From the NCBI GenBank assembly GCA_947579605.1, contig OX388313.1, positions 28,585,214-28,649,213 of the forward strand: 64,000 nucleotides of DNA, given 5' to 3'. Under the pieces are notes generated by a model that searched no databases, was not told where the DNA came from, and worked only from the letters and a program-made list of their open reading frames with translations. The position numbers and the translations under genes were made by a program. The DNA comes from Athripsodes cinereus (lineage: Eukaryota; Arthropoda; Insecta; Trichoptera; Leptoceridae). Positions 43,396 through 53,184 of this stretch are shown here, piece after piece; within the stretch, counting starts at the first letter, position 1; the number at the start of each line of letters is the position of its first letter.

Positions 43396-43624
43396 GATAT
43401 AATATTGTTTTCTTCTGTGTCGAATTCTTGAACCCTGAGGATCATGAATTATCTACCAGCATTATTGCCTCTTCTACAAAATTCATCATTGTTCTCCAGG
43501 TCTTATTCCTCTCGCTGCTGTTGAGTCACGTCTGCTGGCAGACTGTTCACCTCAGAAAGATGATCTTCTTTTTATTGTCACTTACTTCCTTTGTAAAAAG
43601 TAGATATACCTTCATAAATAAATA
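43396..43624. other. Intergenic
   Basis: A 65-codon plus-strand frame with no motif; nothing else recognised. Confidence 0.4.
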
Positions 43625-43626
43625 AT

Positions 43627-43718
43627 ATATATAATGAGCTATAATCCATTGGATTGGTCTGCAACGAATTTGGACTTTCTTTTCCAATCCTCCCTATTCT
43701 CAGCCAGTCTCTTCAAAA
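43627..43718 (-). pseudogene. Family-B LINE 3' tip
   Basis: TATATATAATGAGCTATAATCC through CTCAGCCAGTCTCTTCA match 23372 and 34832, covering only the last ~30 codons (reverse of ..RLAENR..NGL). Severely 5'-truncated. Confidence 0.75.
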
Positions 43719-43900
43719 ATAAATATTTATTAATAAAACTTAATTGTCAAATAAGTATACCTAACACACGATCAAATTTTATTTTAATAATGGCACAGAG
43801 ACGACATTCTAATGAGTACAGCTAACTTGATATTTTCATGTATGTAAATAAATAAAACAATTTCCAAATTTGATTTGGATTTTTTTTTTTTTAAATTTTA

Positions 43901-44130
43901 TGTAAAGTACCATCTAACGACATTTATTTAAAGTTTTTTGTAAAGTACCATCTAGCGAAATTAACAAATAGACTTTTGTAAAGCAGCATCTATGTAAATT
44001 TATTAAAAGTTTTATGTAAAGCAGCATCTATGTAAATTTATGAAAACTATTGTATAAAGCAGCATCTTGCGAACATTTTGTAAAGTTTTATGTAAAGTAA
44101 CATCTATTGAATCTTCTTATAAGTTTTATC
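43901..44130 (+). repeat. 38-bp tandem repeat upstream of E2 gene
   Basis: Six units with core TGTAAAGYANCATCTA start at 43901, 43939, 43977, 44015, 44051 and 44091 (steps 38, 38, 38, 36, 40). The AT-rich remainder is less conserved. It ends about 240 bp before the likely splice donor of the E2 5'UTR exon. Confidence 0.8.
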
Positions 44131-44194
44131 TAAAAGTTTTAATTGAAGGTGACTAAAAGTTTTATCAATCTTTGCATAGATGTCTCAAAATTTT

Positions 44195-44372
44195 GTCCCA
44201 AAATTTATGACATGAATTTAACAAACTGTCATCTGTCATTTTAATTGCCAAAAGGTCAGTGTTTTTGTTGGCTTGTTTTGATCAAATATTTAGAAAATTC
44301 ATCAAATAAGAATTATTACACACTGTTGTTTGTAAAAAAGCTTTAATTTCGCATTAAATTTTATCCAAAAAC
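44195..44372 (+). promoter_or_regulatory. UBE2G2: Likely E2 promoter and non-coding exon 1
   Basis: AACTGTCATCTGTCATTTT (about 44224-44242) is a doubled CTGTCA word of a kind common near insect start sites. The region then ends in CAAAAAC|GTAAGT with the donor GT at 44373, matching the acceptor TTTCCTTACAG at 45777. The transcription start is not visible directly. Confidence 0.5.
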
Positions 44373-44954
44373 GTAAGTATTACGCGATGTTATGCATTTT
44401 CTAGATTGTTCCAAAATATGCACACTGATTAACCAAGAATTCATGAATTTTAAAGTTTTTTGCGTTGCTTTTTGTAGATTTGTTTAATTTATGTGTAGTA
44501 TTTAGATTTAGTAGAGTTTTTAATTCGATAACGTTAAATTATACAAGAAAAACATGGTCTACTTCTTGTAATACAACTTTCCCAGCTGACCTTAATTTAC
44601 AAAAAATGTTAACAGTTAGACTTTGGATTTCATATAACAATGTATTTAACCCTCTAAATACCAAATGAAATTGGAGAATCCAGGAGTTTTTCCTTGTATT
44701 TACGGTGAATATATGTATTTTTAGCTATCGTTTGATACTTTTTTAAGTGCTGTTTTTGAGTGAGGCTTGTGTGTTTATGCAAGGATATTCATTGCCTAAG
44801 GACGCCTTGCAAACTCTATGAAACTGTATCTTATGTCAAAAAATTAAAATATAGAACATATATGTACGTAAAATAAAAGCAAAAATTTCAATTTACTAAT
44901 GAAAAGTCCTCAACATGAACATGGATCAGAGTCCAAAAATGTTTCTATCTATAT

Positions 44955-45190
44955 TCTATACCCTCACGCCATATCCCATTTAGGGTAGGTAGAGAGAATG
45001 CAATGCCATATTAGCCTATCTTTGCATACTTCTTTCATGCTATTTCTCATACATGCACACTGATTTCTCTTACTCAACACATGTGCATTGTTGAGAATTT
45101 GATTCACATGCTCCAGCCACGTTGTTCTCGGACTTGCATATTTTCTCACACCCCATCTTTCAGAAGTTTTTCTGCGAGAGTTTGTCGAAA
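44955..45190 (-). pseudogene. Family-A LINE fragment in intron
   Basis: Minus strand: SRRKTSERWGVRKYASPRTT, WLEHVNQILNNAHVLSKRNQ and CACMRNSMKEVCKDRLIW in one frame to a stop near 44964: the family-A C-terminus. Confidence 0.75.
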
Positions 45191-45529
45191 AATCCAAAAT
45201 TTGGAAATACATAACTCATTAATTAATTACCACACCAGAAAAAATTAATAATCTAATGAAATCAACCTAAATAATTTCCGCATAAACTTTAAATTCTTTT
45301 CTAACCAGATGAATTTAAATAAATAAAATTCTCCAAGTACAAGTATGGGCATATGGTGAGCGAGAGGGTTCATAAGTTTCATAGTTTCAGTTTTTCACTA
45401 ATAAACTATTTAGTCTTGAACTGTAATACTACTGTGGTAGGCCTACAGCTCTCTATTAGTTGATTATTCCTGACATTGAGGTTAGTTCTAGATATGTTGT
45501 TGCATTATCTTAAGGTCTTTACAAGTACG

Positions 45530-45745
45530 GTAGCCAGCAGACAGCAGAATGCATGTAATATAAACATGCAAGTCTTCCTTTCTGTTCCAATAAAAGTTAA
45601 GACATCCAAGATAGTCAGCATACTTCATTGCTGAATTGAAAATGTTGTATTTCTTAGATGAAGTGTTTTACAAACATCTGCCTTTAACTTGACACTTAAC
45701 AATTTACAGAAAAGAGTGGGGGACCTAGACCCCATATGGTGCAGG
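45530..45745 (-). repeat. GTA repeat in intron
   Basis: GTAGCCAGCAGACAGCAGAATGC, TAAACATGCAAGTC, TCATTGCTGAATTG, ACAGAAAAGAGTGGGGGACC. Its end lies about 30 bp from the splice acceptor. Confidence 0.7.
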
Positions 45746-45796
45746 TTATTGTAATAATCTCTATTGTTTCCTTACAGGTAACGTAAAATTTACAAA

Positions 45797-46309
45797 ATGG
45801 CAGGATCCGCTTTACGTCGTTTGATGGCAGAATACAAACAATTAACACTAAACCCTCCAGAAGGTATACTGGCTGGACCCACAAATGAAGAGAACTTCTT
45901 TGAATGGGAAGCCCTCATAACAGGACCAGAGGACACATGTTTCGAAGGAGGAGTATTCCCGGCAAAGCTTGTCTTGCCACCCGATTATCCGTTAAGTCCT
46001 CCAAAAATGCAGTTCCTTTGTGAGATGTTCCATCCGAATATATATGCAGATGGCAGAGTTTGTATTTCAATTCTTCACGCTCCTGGTGATGATCCGATGG
46101 GTTATGAAAGTAGTGAAGAACGTTGGTCTCCTGTTCAAAGTATCGAAAAGATTTTACTATCTGTTGTTAGTATGTTATCTGAACCAAATGATGAGAGTAG
46201 TGCTAATGTAGACGCAGCGAAGATGTGGCGGGAAAACAGGGAAGAATTCAACAGAAGGGCACAAATGACAGTGAGGAAAACACTTGGACTACCGTTGGAT
46301 GGATTGTAA
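45797..46309 (+). CDS. UBE2G2: Ubiquitin-conjugating enzyme E2 G2 (Ubc7 type)
   Basis: Accepts ubiquitin from E1 as a thioester and passes it on with ER-associated RING ligases; in yeast and animals Ubc7/UBE2G2 serves ER-associated degradation and builds Lys48 chains. The product is 170 residues (human about 165). Seen: the full UBC fold sequence from MAGSALRRLMAEYKQLTLNP to the end; HPN at 79-81; catalytic Cys89 in DGRVCISILHAPG; and the acidic loop GDDPMGYESSEERWSPVQ (about 98-115), an insertion found only in the Ubc7/Cdc34/G1/G2 group. The start ACAAAATGG is a good insect initiation context, 19 bp after a canonical acceptor. The coding region is a single exon with no damage. The next-best identity, UBE2G1, is less likely because of the overall match to G2. 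Confidence 0.96.
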   Translation: MAGSALRRLMAEYKQLTLNPPEGILAGPTNEENFFEWEALITGPEDTCFEGGVFPAKLVLPPDYPLSPPKMQFLCEMFHPNIYADGRVCISILHAPGDDPMGYESSEERWSPVQSIEKILLSVVSMLSEPNDESSANVDAAKMWRENREEFNRRAQMTVRKTLGLPLDGL

Positions 46310-46487
46310 CTCTAGTATATCTCAATAATATGTTTCTGTGAATCGTTTTTTTTTTTGATGTCCCAAGTTTTTTTATGTCTATTTTGTTTTGGTCAAATTA
46401 AATGAATGACATATTTGACAAAAAGTCGATATTATTAAATTTTTAAATGTTCATATTGTTGGCAAAAATTAACCTTCACTTTTTATC

Positions 46488-46596
46488 AATAAAAATATCC
46501 CAAAATAAAATTTACACTAAATTATTTGTATCTCAAATTTGCATTTTCCGATAGATTTCAGTATTTGCATAACTTATAAAGTATCAAGTGAATAAA
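46488..46596 (+). terminator. Poly(A) signals of E2 gene
   Basis: AATAAA hexamers at 46488, about 46504 and 46591, 180-290 bp after the stop codon, each a plausible cleavage signal. Which is used cannot be told. Confidence 0.55.
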
Positions 46597-46599
46597 GAT

Positions 46600-46965
46600 G
46601 TTGGGAAAATCTTTTAGTATTGTATCCAGTTTGCAAATTTTAATACAGTTCTTTTAGTTTCGCATTTTCAAAAAAAATGTTGCAATTTTTAAAAAATGTA
46701 TTTTCTTTTTATTGTACATTCTAAGTCCTTGGAGTAAATATCGAGTTGACTTGTCCCCCCCCCCCCCCCCCCCCGACATTGACAATCACTTGAGAGAAAC
46801 TTTCTCTGTCCTGGACACCATGAAACAGCTCCTCTACACCCCTCAACCCTGTCCACTCTCGGTTGTTTTGAGGTCAGGAAAGCTGCTTTCTTCCAACCTC
46901 TTCGCAACCTTCAATCTTCCCTATTGTAGTATATTTTTCACATCATATGAATAATTGTGTGGTTG
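46600..46965. other. Intergenic with 20-base C run
   Basis: A run of 20 C at 46755-46774 is followed by moderately GC-rich DNA to about 46915. The opposed short frames here are not recognised. Confidence 0.5.
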
Positions 46966-46969
46966 GTAT

Positions 46970-47135
46970 ATTGTTGTCGGAGGATTAAATGGCACGAACC
47001 TATAAACCAGATCCTCCAAGATGGATATGTGTTGAGCACGTTGAATAGGAGAGCATGCATGAGGAATTGTATGACAGTGACGAAAGCGAAAAGTGTATGC
47101 AAGGATAGAGGTAATTGGCACTCAGCGTGATGGGG
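46970..47135 (+). pseudogene. Family-A LINE fragment
   Basis: GATCCTCCAAGATGGATATGTG, TTGAGCACGTTGAATAGGAGAGC and GAAAAGTGTATGCAAGGATAGAGG: the VLS..NRRACMRN..KEVCKDR end. Confidence 0.6.
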
Positions 47136-47352
47136 ATGATGGTTTATTTTACTATAGATATAATATTTTCTTTCCTTGTCAAATACATATTATTGAAACA
47201 TGTCGTATAGAAGTTTAATCTCACAATTGAAGAATTCACATGCAAAGGCATACCAATACTAAAACATGTTCAGCACATTTCTTTATCTACTTGAGCCATC
47301 TTTGATGGTAAATAAGTATTTTAGAACTGTTAGTTAGCGAATTATATCGTTT

Positions 47353-47700
47353 ATACCAGTGGTTCCCAAACTTTTAATTTCACGTACTACACACGAAATT
47401 ATAAATCAGTAGCGTACCACTGAACTGAATTGGTTTATACTACACTGTAGCCAGTGAAAATATGAACCTATTTTATGCATTGATAGTTAAATATTGTGAA
47501 AAATAGATAGATGCGCTTTTGCTCGTGAATCGTCAATTTATGATAAAAGTAAATATTTTTTTATTGCATTGCCTTTTGTACGAGATTGTAGTACCTACAT
47601 ATTTGACATTCTATAGTATTTGCTTACTTTGCAATATTTTTCATGTGTTATAATTTGAAATAATAATATTAGTTGTACAAATTTAAAATGCAGGGACCTG
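47353..47700. mobile_element. hAT element, one end only
   Basis: CAGTGGTTCCCAAACTTTTAA at 47355 is a classic hAT left terminus, with CGTACTACAC and GCGTACCACTG just inside. No matching right end (GTTTGGGAACCACTG) occurs before 47880, so the element is truncated and the stated right boundary is arbitrary. Confidence 0.6.
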
Positions 47701-47875
47701 GCTATTACAGAAATTTTATGTAAGTGCAATAATTTATAATTGTCAAATGTTATTATTGAAACTTATTATATCAGATATTAAAAATATTTAAATCAATAAT
47801 TTATTGATCAATATATACTTGAGTGCCACTACCAGCTTTTAAATCTGTACCATGAGGGCGCTAGTGTATATATGA

Positions 47876-48137
47876 ACTACTACTACTACTACTATACCAT
47901 CACGGCATATCCCACAAGTGGGGTAGCCAGCAGATCAGCTGTATGTAAAAAACATACAAACTGTCCTCTTCGTGCCAGTATAAAATCAAGACATTCAGGA
48001 AGGGTGGCAAACCTCAACGCTGAATTTAAGATGTAAAATGTCTTATTTTTTTCGAACACCTGCCTTTTACAGGACACTCGAAAACTTACGCAGAAGAGTG
48101 GGAGACCAATTCTTTACCGGGTGCTCCACGGAATGAT
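47876..48137 (-). repeat. GTA repeat, near full length, with tail
   Basis: CTACTACTACTACTACTATACCATCACGG (tail and 3' end, in two words), ATATCCCACAAGTGGGGTAG, CAGATCAGCTG, TCCTCTTCGTGCC, GACATTCAGGAAGGGTGGC, AACACCTGCCTTTTACAGG, ACACTCGAAAACTTACG and CTTTACCGGGTGCTCCACGG. A frame open through the 3' half (47892-48077, minus) includes DLLATPLVGYAVMV. Confidence 0.85.
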
Positions 48138-48494
48138 ATGAAATTAACTAATGTATTTGAAAGAATTAGATTTATAGAAAAAAATGGGACAATATATTAG
48201 ATTCTGATATGAGAGAATTTAGGATAATATTTATATTGTATTGATATATTTTATCCTAATAATTGAAAACTAATATAACTAAAATAAGACATATATTAAA
48301 TCCAATTTAAAATTACGGATTTGTTGAATACCTATTAGGTTTTTAAATTCAATTATTTATCTCTAAAAGTAAAAATATTTTTTTATTTAATATACTACGC
48401 TACAATATTTAGTCAAATTGTCATTTCTTTCATTTGATGATGGAAGTGGCACCACCACCGCCACCAACAAATGGAAGAACTTTTTAAAATTTGC
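48138..48494. other. Intergenic, AT-rich
   Basis: CCACCACCGCCACCA low complexity at about 48452. Nothing else. Confidence 0.45.
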
Positions 48495-48496
48495 TT

Positions 48497-48645
48497 GTTA
48501 TATTTATTTATTTATTAACAATTCACGGCGCTAGCCTTTTACATGTTGTTATACATTTACATACATAGTTCTTATGATGTATATACAAGTGTAGAATATT
48601 AAGACACAACAATCATAATAAAAAATAAAAATAATATTATGTCAG
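48497..48645 (-). repeat. Repeat T copy
   Basis: TATTTATTTATTTATTAAC, CACGGCGCTAGCCTTTTACATG and AAGACACAACAATCATAA match 14043-14130. Confidence 0.65.
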
Positions 48646-48811
48646 TGTTGCCGTAGTGCGAGTATAAAATTTGATGGTGGCACTCTAATAGGTTTATATA
48701 GATCAACTATTTTAGTTACATCACTGGCAATGAATAACTCTACTTTGGAAGTAATAACTCATTGATTTTAATGTTTTTTGAGATATAAAGTGATTGCAAT
48801 TGCTGCATTCA

Positions 48812-49370
48812 CAATCGTGGTTAGATAGAAGAAATCACGGTCGATTTCTACTATAGGTTATCCAATAGTATCCAGTTAGAAAATATATATTGATGATCAT
48901 TATTGTATTTATTTTTATTATCTTTCACTGTACACCGTTACAAGATATCATGGGACATCCAGGTATGAGATGGGTGAGGGGTACAAGTTGTATGTATAAT
49001 TAAATTTGTATTTGTAATGATTTATTCCTGTACGTAGTCGAATTTCATGGCATAATTATGCATTTACATTAAATTACAATCACTGGACAAGATGCACCCC
49101 CTCACCCCCCATATGGCTTTTGTGATATTTTGTTACGGTACACAGTGAAAGATAATAAAAATACGTAAAATTATGATCATCAATATATATTTTCTAACTG
49201 GATACTATTGGATAACCTATAGTAGAAATTGACCGAAATCACTTCATAGTGATAATCTCGCCACTGCGTATCGTCTTAGTATTTTAAATTTTGTAATGTT
49301 TTGTTAGCACTGGTATATAATGATGATGTGCAAAAAGAACAAAATAAATAAATAAATAGAAATATACCTA
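48812..49370 (+). repeat. Repeat X copy split by a MITE
   Basis: TTAGATAGAAGAAATCAC before the MITE and GAAATCACTTCATAGTGATAATCTCGCC after it (in two runs) rejoin into the 1345-1492 pattern, ending AAATAAATAAATA. Confidence 0.7.
48839..49234. mobile_element. 396-bp MITE with perfect 8-bp duplication
   Basis: Inverted arms of about 100 bp beginning GGTCGATTTCTACTATAGG, flanked by GAAATCAC on both sides (48831-48838; 49235-49242). The 8-bp duplication fits hAT, though the termini are not the usual CAGTGGT. The host repeat proves the boundaries. Confidence 0.9.
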
Positions 49371-50038
49371 TGTATATGTATCTAAAAAATTGAAAAAGTG
49401 TATAATAGCATCACTAAATTAGGCCGAATTTCGTAGTAAATTATTTCATTGTCGACAAAAATTTGATACGCAAGTTAGAAAAATTCAATTGTTTGAATTT
49501 AAATTCCTAGAGATAAATAATATTAAGTACTAAAAAATCATAGATTTATCATATAAAGAAATATCTTTAAATATTGGTGATAGTTTTATTATAATAAAAT
49601 ATTGACAAACTTTATTAAATTTGATATTTGCGAGACAATATATGAAACTATTGAATTGGCTTTGAAATGCTTGTGCTTTCGAACCCCTGATAATATAATT
49701 CTATGGGAGATCTGAATGTTTTTATTATTTGCAATAATTAAATCCTTTACAGGAAACATGATATAGAATATATAGAGTAAAATATAAATACAAAATTTTG
49801 TGATACGTAGTAAAAACAATTGTAATTTAGAAAGCTGATTCTATGAGATTCAAATATTCGACAAAAATTATTGTTTGCTTTCAGCTTTCAATTCATTCAC
49901 TGTTATTTTACATTACTAATTATAAATAAATCTTTTGTCAGTGTTAATAACCTCACATTTGAGTGTAAGAGACAAACTCATTCATAGTGCAAAAATTTAT
50001 CAAGACCAACTGTAGTATCTCGATAAATAGTTTTTTTT
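49371..50038. other. Intergenic, AT-rich
   Basis: A 76-codon minus-strand frame with no motif; nothing else. Confidence 0.45.
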
Positions 50039-50039
50039 A

Positions 50040-50170
50040 TAGACAATTTGTAGAATACGGTTTGCTCATAACACGACCTCAAGGGCCTTATATTATGTGT
50101 CTATTGTCCTGTCTTCAGCTTCATTCTGAAGACTTCTCTATTAGCCTCCTCTTGTAAGCTAAGAGATAGA
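50040..50170 (-). pseudogene. L2/CR1-type LINE 3' end
   Basis: AGACAATTTGTAGAATACGG, CATAACACGACCTCAAGGGC and TGTCTTCAGCTTCATTCTGAAG parallel 28539-28640 and 53215-53300. Third copy of that 3' end. Confidence 0.7.
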
Positions 50171-50347
50171 TTTTAGTTTATGTTTTTGTTTATCGTACAT
50201 GACCCATTTTGAATATATTAGGAATTTATTATTGATCGCTCAGTTTCATTAGTCAACAACTCGTGTTCCGAAAGACGAGGACTCAAAGTTTTGAAAGTGC
50301 TCTCACGGTCTACTTAAATCAAAAACTAATAATATGTGTTTCTAATA

Positions 50348-50887
50348 CAGTGAAACCTCTATCTATCGTTGCTCGAATAATTGTTTTCCCGTATTTGTCG
50401 TTATTATTTTACAGTTCCGAATTAGTTTCATACAAAACAGGTAAAAAAATATCGCATTCATCGTTTCTCTATATGATTTTATCGCATTGACCATTTATGT
50501 ATAATATCATTTGAAAGCGATTGAGAAAGAAAGAACAGTTTGTTGATTTTGTCGGCTGTCTTTTATAATAGTACGTCAGTAGGTACAATAGAAAAACAAA
50601 AAAAGCAAATGAGGATGAAAGATTACATACGGTACAAAGTATGATTTTGATCTCCATGCAGCTTTCTTTTTTATTTTGTTAGTATATTTTTTATTTCAAT
50701 AAATTGATTTATAACTTTTGAAACATGTATCATTTTTATAAACCCTATATACTTGTATGTACCTACATATTAAACATCAAAATATATATTAATGTGATTT
50801 TTTCTATACTCCCGCATTCATTGTTTTCCCGCATCCATAGTTTATTTCAATAGGTCCCTTCAAAAACGATAGATAGAGGTTTCACTG
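50348..50887. mobile_element. pogo-type MITE (540 bp)
   Basis: Ends CAGTGAAACCTCTATCTATC and the exact complement, with TA on both flanks. CAGTGAAACCTC termini and TA duplication fit the pogo/Tigger branch of Tc1/mariner. Non-coding. Confidence 0.85.
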
Positions 50888-51019
50888 TATATTGTTTGTG
50901 TATAAGAAATCTTCTTTATTTATATGACAAATCATTCATAAACGAGTTAATTATGATTGTTTATGGAATCAAAAGAATTGTTTATTGATTGAGTCGACCT
51001 TTCCTTTGCAAAACTCCAT

Positions 51020-51066
51020 GTTTATTTATGGAAATAAACGCAAACAGTTTGTGTTTATTTCCATAA
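51020..51066. repeat. Hairpin with 18-19-bp arms
   Basis: TTTATTTATGGAAATAAAC and GTTTATTTCCATAAATCAAA pair around a ~13-base loop. Confidence 0.6.
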
Positions 51067-51157
51067 ATCAAAGGAATAGTACTTTCTTTGTATTGTGATT
51101 AGTAAAAAGTATGATAAAGTTTAATTTATCAACCAACAGTTCTTGGTGGAAGTTCAT

Positions 51158-51410
51158 ATAGACGACCGGTGTGGCGTGGAGGCTAACGCACTTGCCTTTG
51201 AGTCACTAGGTCCCGGGTTCGATTCCCGGCCAGGGCAAAATGAAGAATGACCTTTCTCAGATTGTCCTGGGTCTGGGTGTTACATTTATATGTGTGTAGT
51301 GCATTGTATATGTGTGTACGGTCGCGTTAGTAACCATAATACAAGGTTCACATCTTAGTTTGGGACTAGCTCGGTCTGTGTGAATTGTCTATACATGTTA
51401 TGTTATATTA
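51158..51410 (+). repeat. SINE-2 (tRNA-derived), full length
   Basis: A-box region GTGTGGCGTGGAGGCTAACGC, perfect B box GGTTCGATTCC, and TCCCGGGTTCGATTCCCGG as a T-arm-like stem. Body with GTCCTGGGTCTGGGTGTTACA and 3' end TTTGGGACTAGCTCGGTC. Partner of 11812-12052. The anticodon arm does not fold as a functional tRNA. Confidence 0.85.
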
Positions 51411-51830
51411 ATAAGTTATTTATAAAACAAATATATACTTATTCCACTGTTGATTTTATTAAAAAATTATGACTTTTGTAAATCAAAAGTTGTAAGCCAA
51501 TGGAACTGAGCGATTGTCATTAAATTTTTAATCAAAACTTGTGCAACGCTGTAGCTATATTTTTTTAGAGAAATTTTACCGAAATAGTAATGCTAGTATT
51601 ATATTATGAATCAATGATCCATCATTATTACTAAATACAATATTATAAAGTTCTTTATTGTAAAGTTATATAAATAAAACATTTTGACTTCATTTTTACA
51701 GATGGTTATTACATTAAAATAATTATTATTATATTGTAAAAGAATATTGTTCTTTAGAGATAAAATAAACACAATATATTTGTTAGAAAGTGTGTTTTAA
51801 TTCTCAAAAATCTACCTGTGAAGTGTCTAA
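51411..51830. other. Intergenic, AT-rich
   Basis: Nothing recognised. Confidence 0.45.
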
Positions 51831-52347
51831 TCTATATATATATAAAACAAAGTGGTGTTAGTTCCACCATTTATAACTCAAAAATGGCTGTACCGATTTA
51901 AATGATCTCTGATTTGTTGGATTCTTCTCCGCTCGGAATAGCCGACGGGCTATTAAAATATCTTACAAATTCACAGGAAGAAATATTACAAAGAAAATTA
52001 TTTACGCCATACATTTTTAATTTCAATAAAAAATGAAATTTGGAGAATTATACAATATCAACGATGATGTTTTTTTATTTATAGAATATTTTTTTTAATA
52101 CATTTTCTTATTAGAATCGTTATCCATACAATTTAACATCATTCTGTGATTCTGAAATTTCAATTTTGAAAAAATCATGGAAAGAATTTTTATAAATTTA
52201 AAATGACTAGGTATCTACATGCAAAATAAATTAGTACCTACATATTATATTACTTACATAAACAAATCTGAGTTAAGTATAATTGTTCAACATAAATATA
52301 CTTATTTTATTTTTAATATAATCCGTAACTTTTTGCGTATTTTCCAT

Positions 52348-52502
52348 TATGGTATGAAGTAAACACTTGACTTTTTATAAATACATACTATATTTTATAA
52401 ATGAGTAGACAATTGTTTCGTCTTTTACCAAGACATTATCAATACAAAAGTATGTATTGTGTATTTATAAAAAGTTAAGTGTTTACTTCATACCATAATT
52501 AT
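52348..52502. mobile_element. Foldback element in Helitron
   Basis: ATTATGGTATGAAGTAAACAC...CTTTTTATAAATACATACT and its inverted counterpart ending TTACTTCATACCATAAT: arms of about 45 bp, ~60-bp centre. Confidence 0.8.
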
Positions 52503-52546
52503 TTTATTTTTTTACACTATACGATGACAAACTTCAACAATTTGAG

Positions 52547-52715
52547 TTCGTAGGTAGCCTGGAGGTAGAGTCTCGGCCTCGTGAACAAGGGACCCGTGGT
52601 TCGATACCGGCAAACTCCCCTTTCACGACACAAGCTTTATGTAGCTTACTGTGAAAGGTGTATAAGGTTGTATTTGGGTTTATAACAAAACCCAGATATA
52701 TTTAAAAAAAGAAAA
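52547..52715 (+). repeat. SINE-1 (tRNA-derived), nested
   Basis: GTAGGTAGCCTGGAGGTAGAG, B box GGTTCGATACC, GTGAAAGGTGTATAAGG and AACCCAGATATAT, then an A-rich tail. Confidence 0.85.
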
Positions 52716-52804
52716 AAAAAATACGGGAGTTATGGGATTAAAAATATTGATCATTCATTGATTGTTAAGCGGTACCAAGTTCGCTGGGTCAGCTAGTTTA
52801 AAAT

Positions 52805-53035
52805 AAGTCTCACTTTCTTGTCGTATGTTCTTCCGTAAAAGGAAAGTATTTGCGTGTAATCAAGTATAGGATATAGTATTTGACATCTTCTCTTCAACAG
52901 TGATTGATGTGGTTTGCCATGTATCTTAAATATCTTGTTTAATTTATGATATAGCCTATAATATGTTCATTACATTCATTTGGCCCACTGTGTGCCACCG
53001 TAATTGTGGCAAATGCTGTGATGGGGTAGATAGAT
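52805..53035 (+). repeat. GTA repeat, degraded
   Basis: TCTCACTTTCTTGTCG, GTAAAAGGAAAGTATTTGCG, GATGTGGTTTGCCATGTATC and ATGCTGTGATGGGGTAG. Confidence 0.5.
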
Positions 53036-53184
53036 ATGTAAAAAATTAAGAATATTATAACTCAATAGACACCTTATCTGCACAACCGATAGATTGTGCA
53101 AACTCCCTCTAGTAGGCAACAGGTAAGGTGTTTTGATGCTTACGAATCGGCTTAGGCTGGTTTCAGTGCGCTTTACCCATGATA

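Larger units (their letters stand above)
44373..45777 (+). other. Putative 5'UTR intron of E2 gene
   Basis: Donor GTAAGT and acceptor CTATTGTTTCCTTACAG. Contains a family-A LINE fragment (44955-45190, minus strand) and a GTA repeat (45530-45740, minus strand). Confidence 0.5.
51831..52796 (+). mobile_element. Non-autonomous Helitron, copy 2
   Basis: Begins TCTATATATATATAAAAC after A and ends CGCTGGGTCAGCTAG before T, with the shared interior described for 10965-12610. It lacks the extra 370-bp segment of copy 1. It contains a long hairpin (52348-52502) and a SINE-1 (52547-52715). No Rep/helicase. Confidence 0.82.

Noticed and set aside
51158..51235. A functional tRNA gene (clear B box)
   Set aside because: The anticodon arm does not fold, and the sequence continues into a body shared with 11812-12052, so it is a SINE head.
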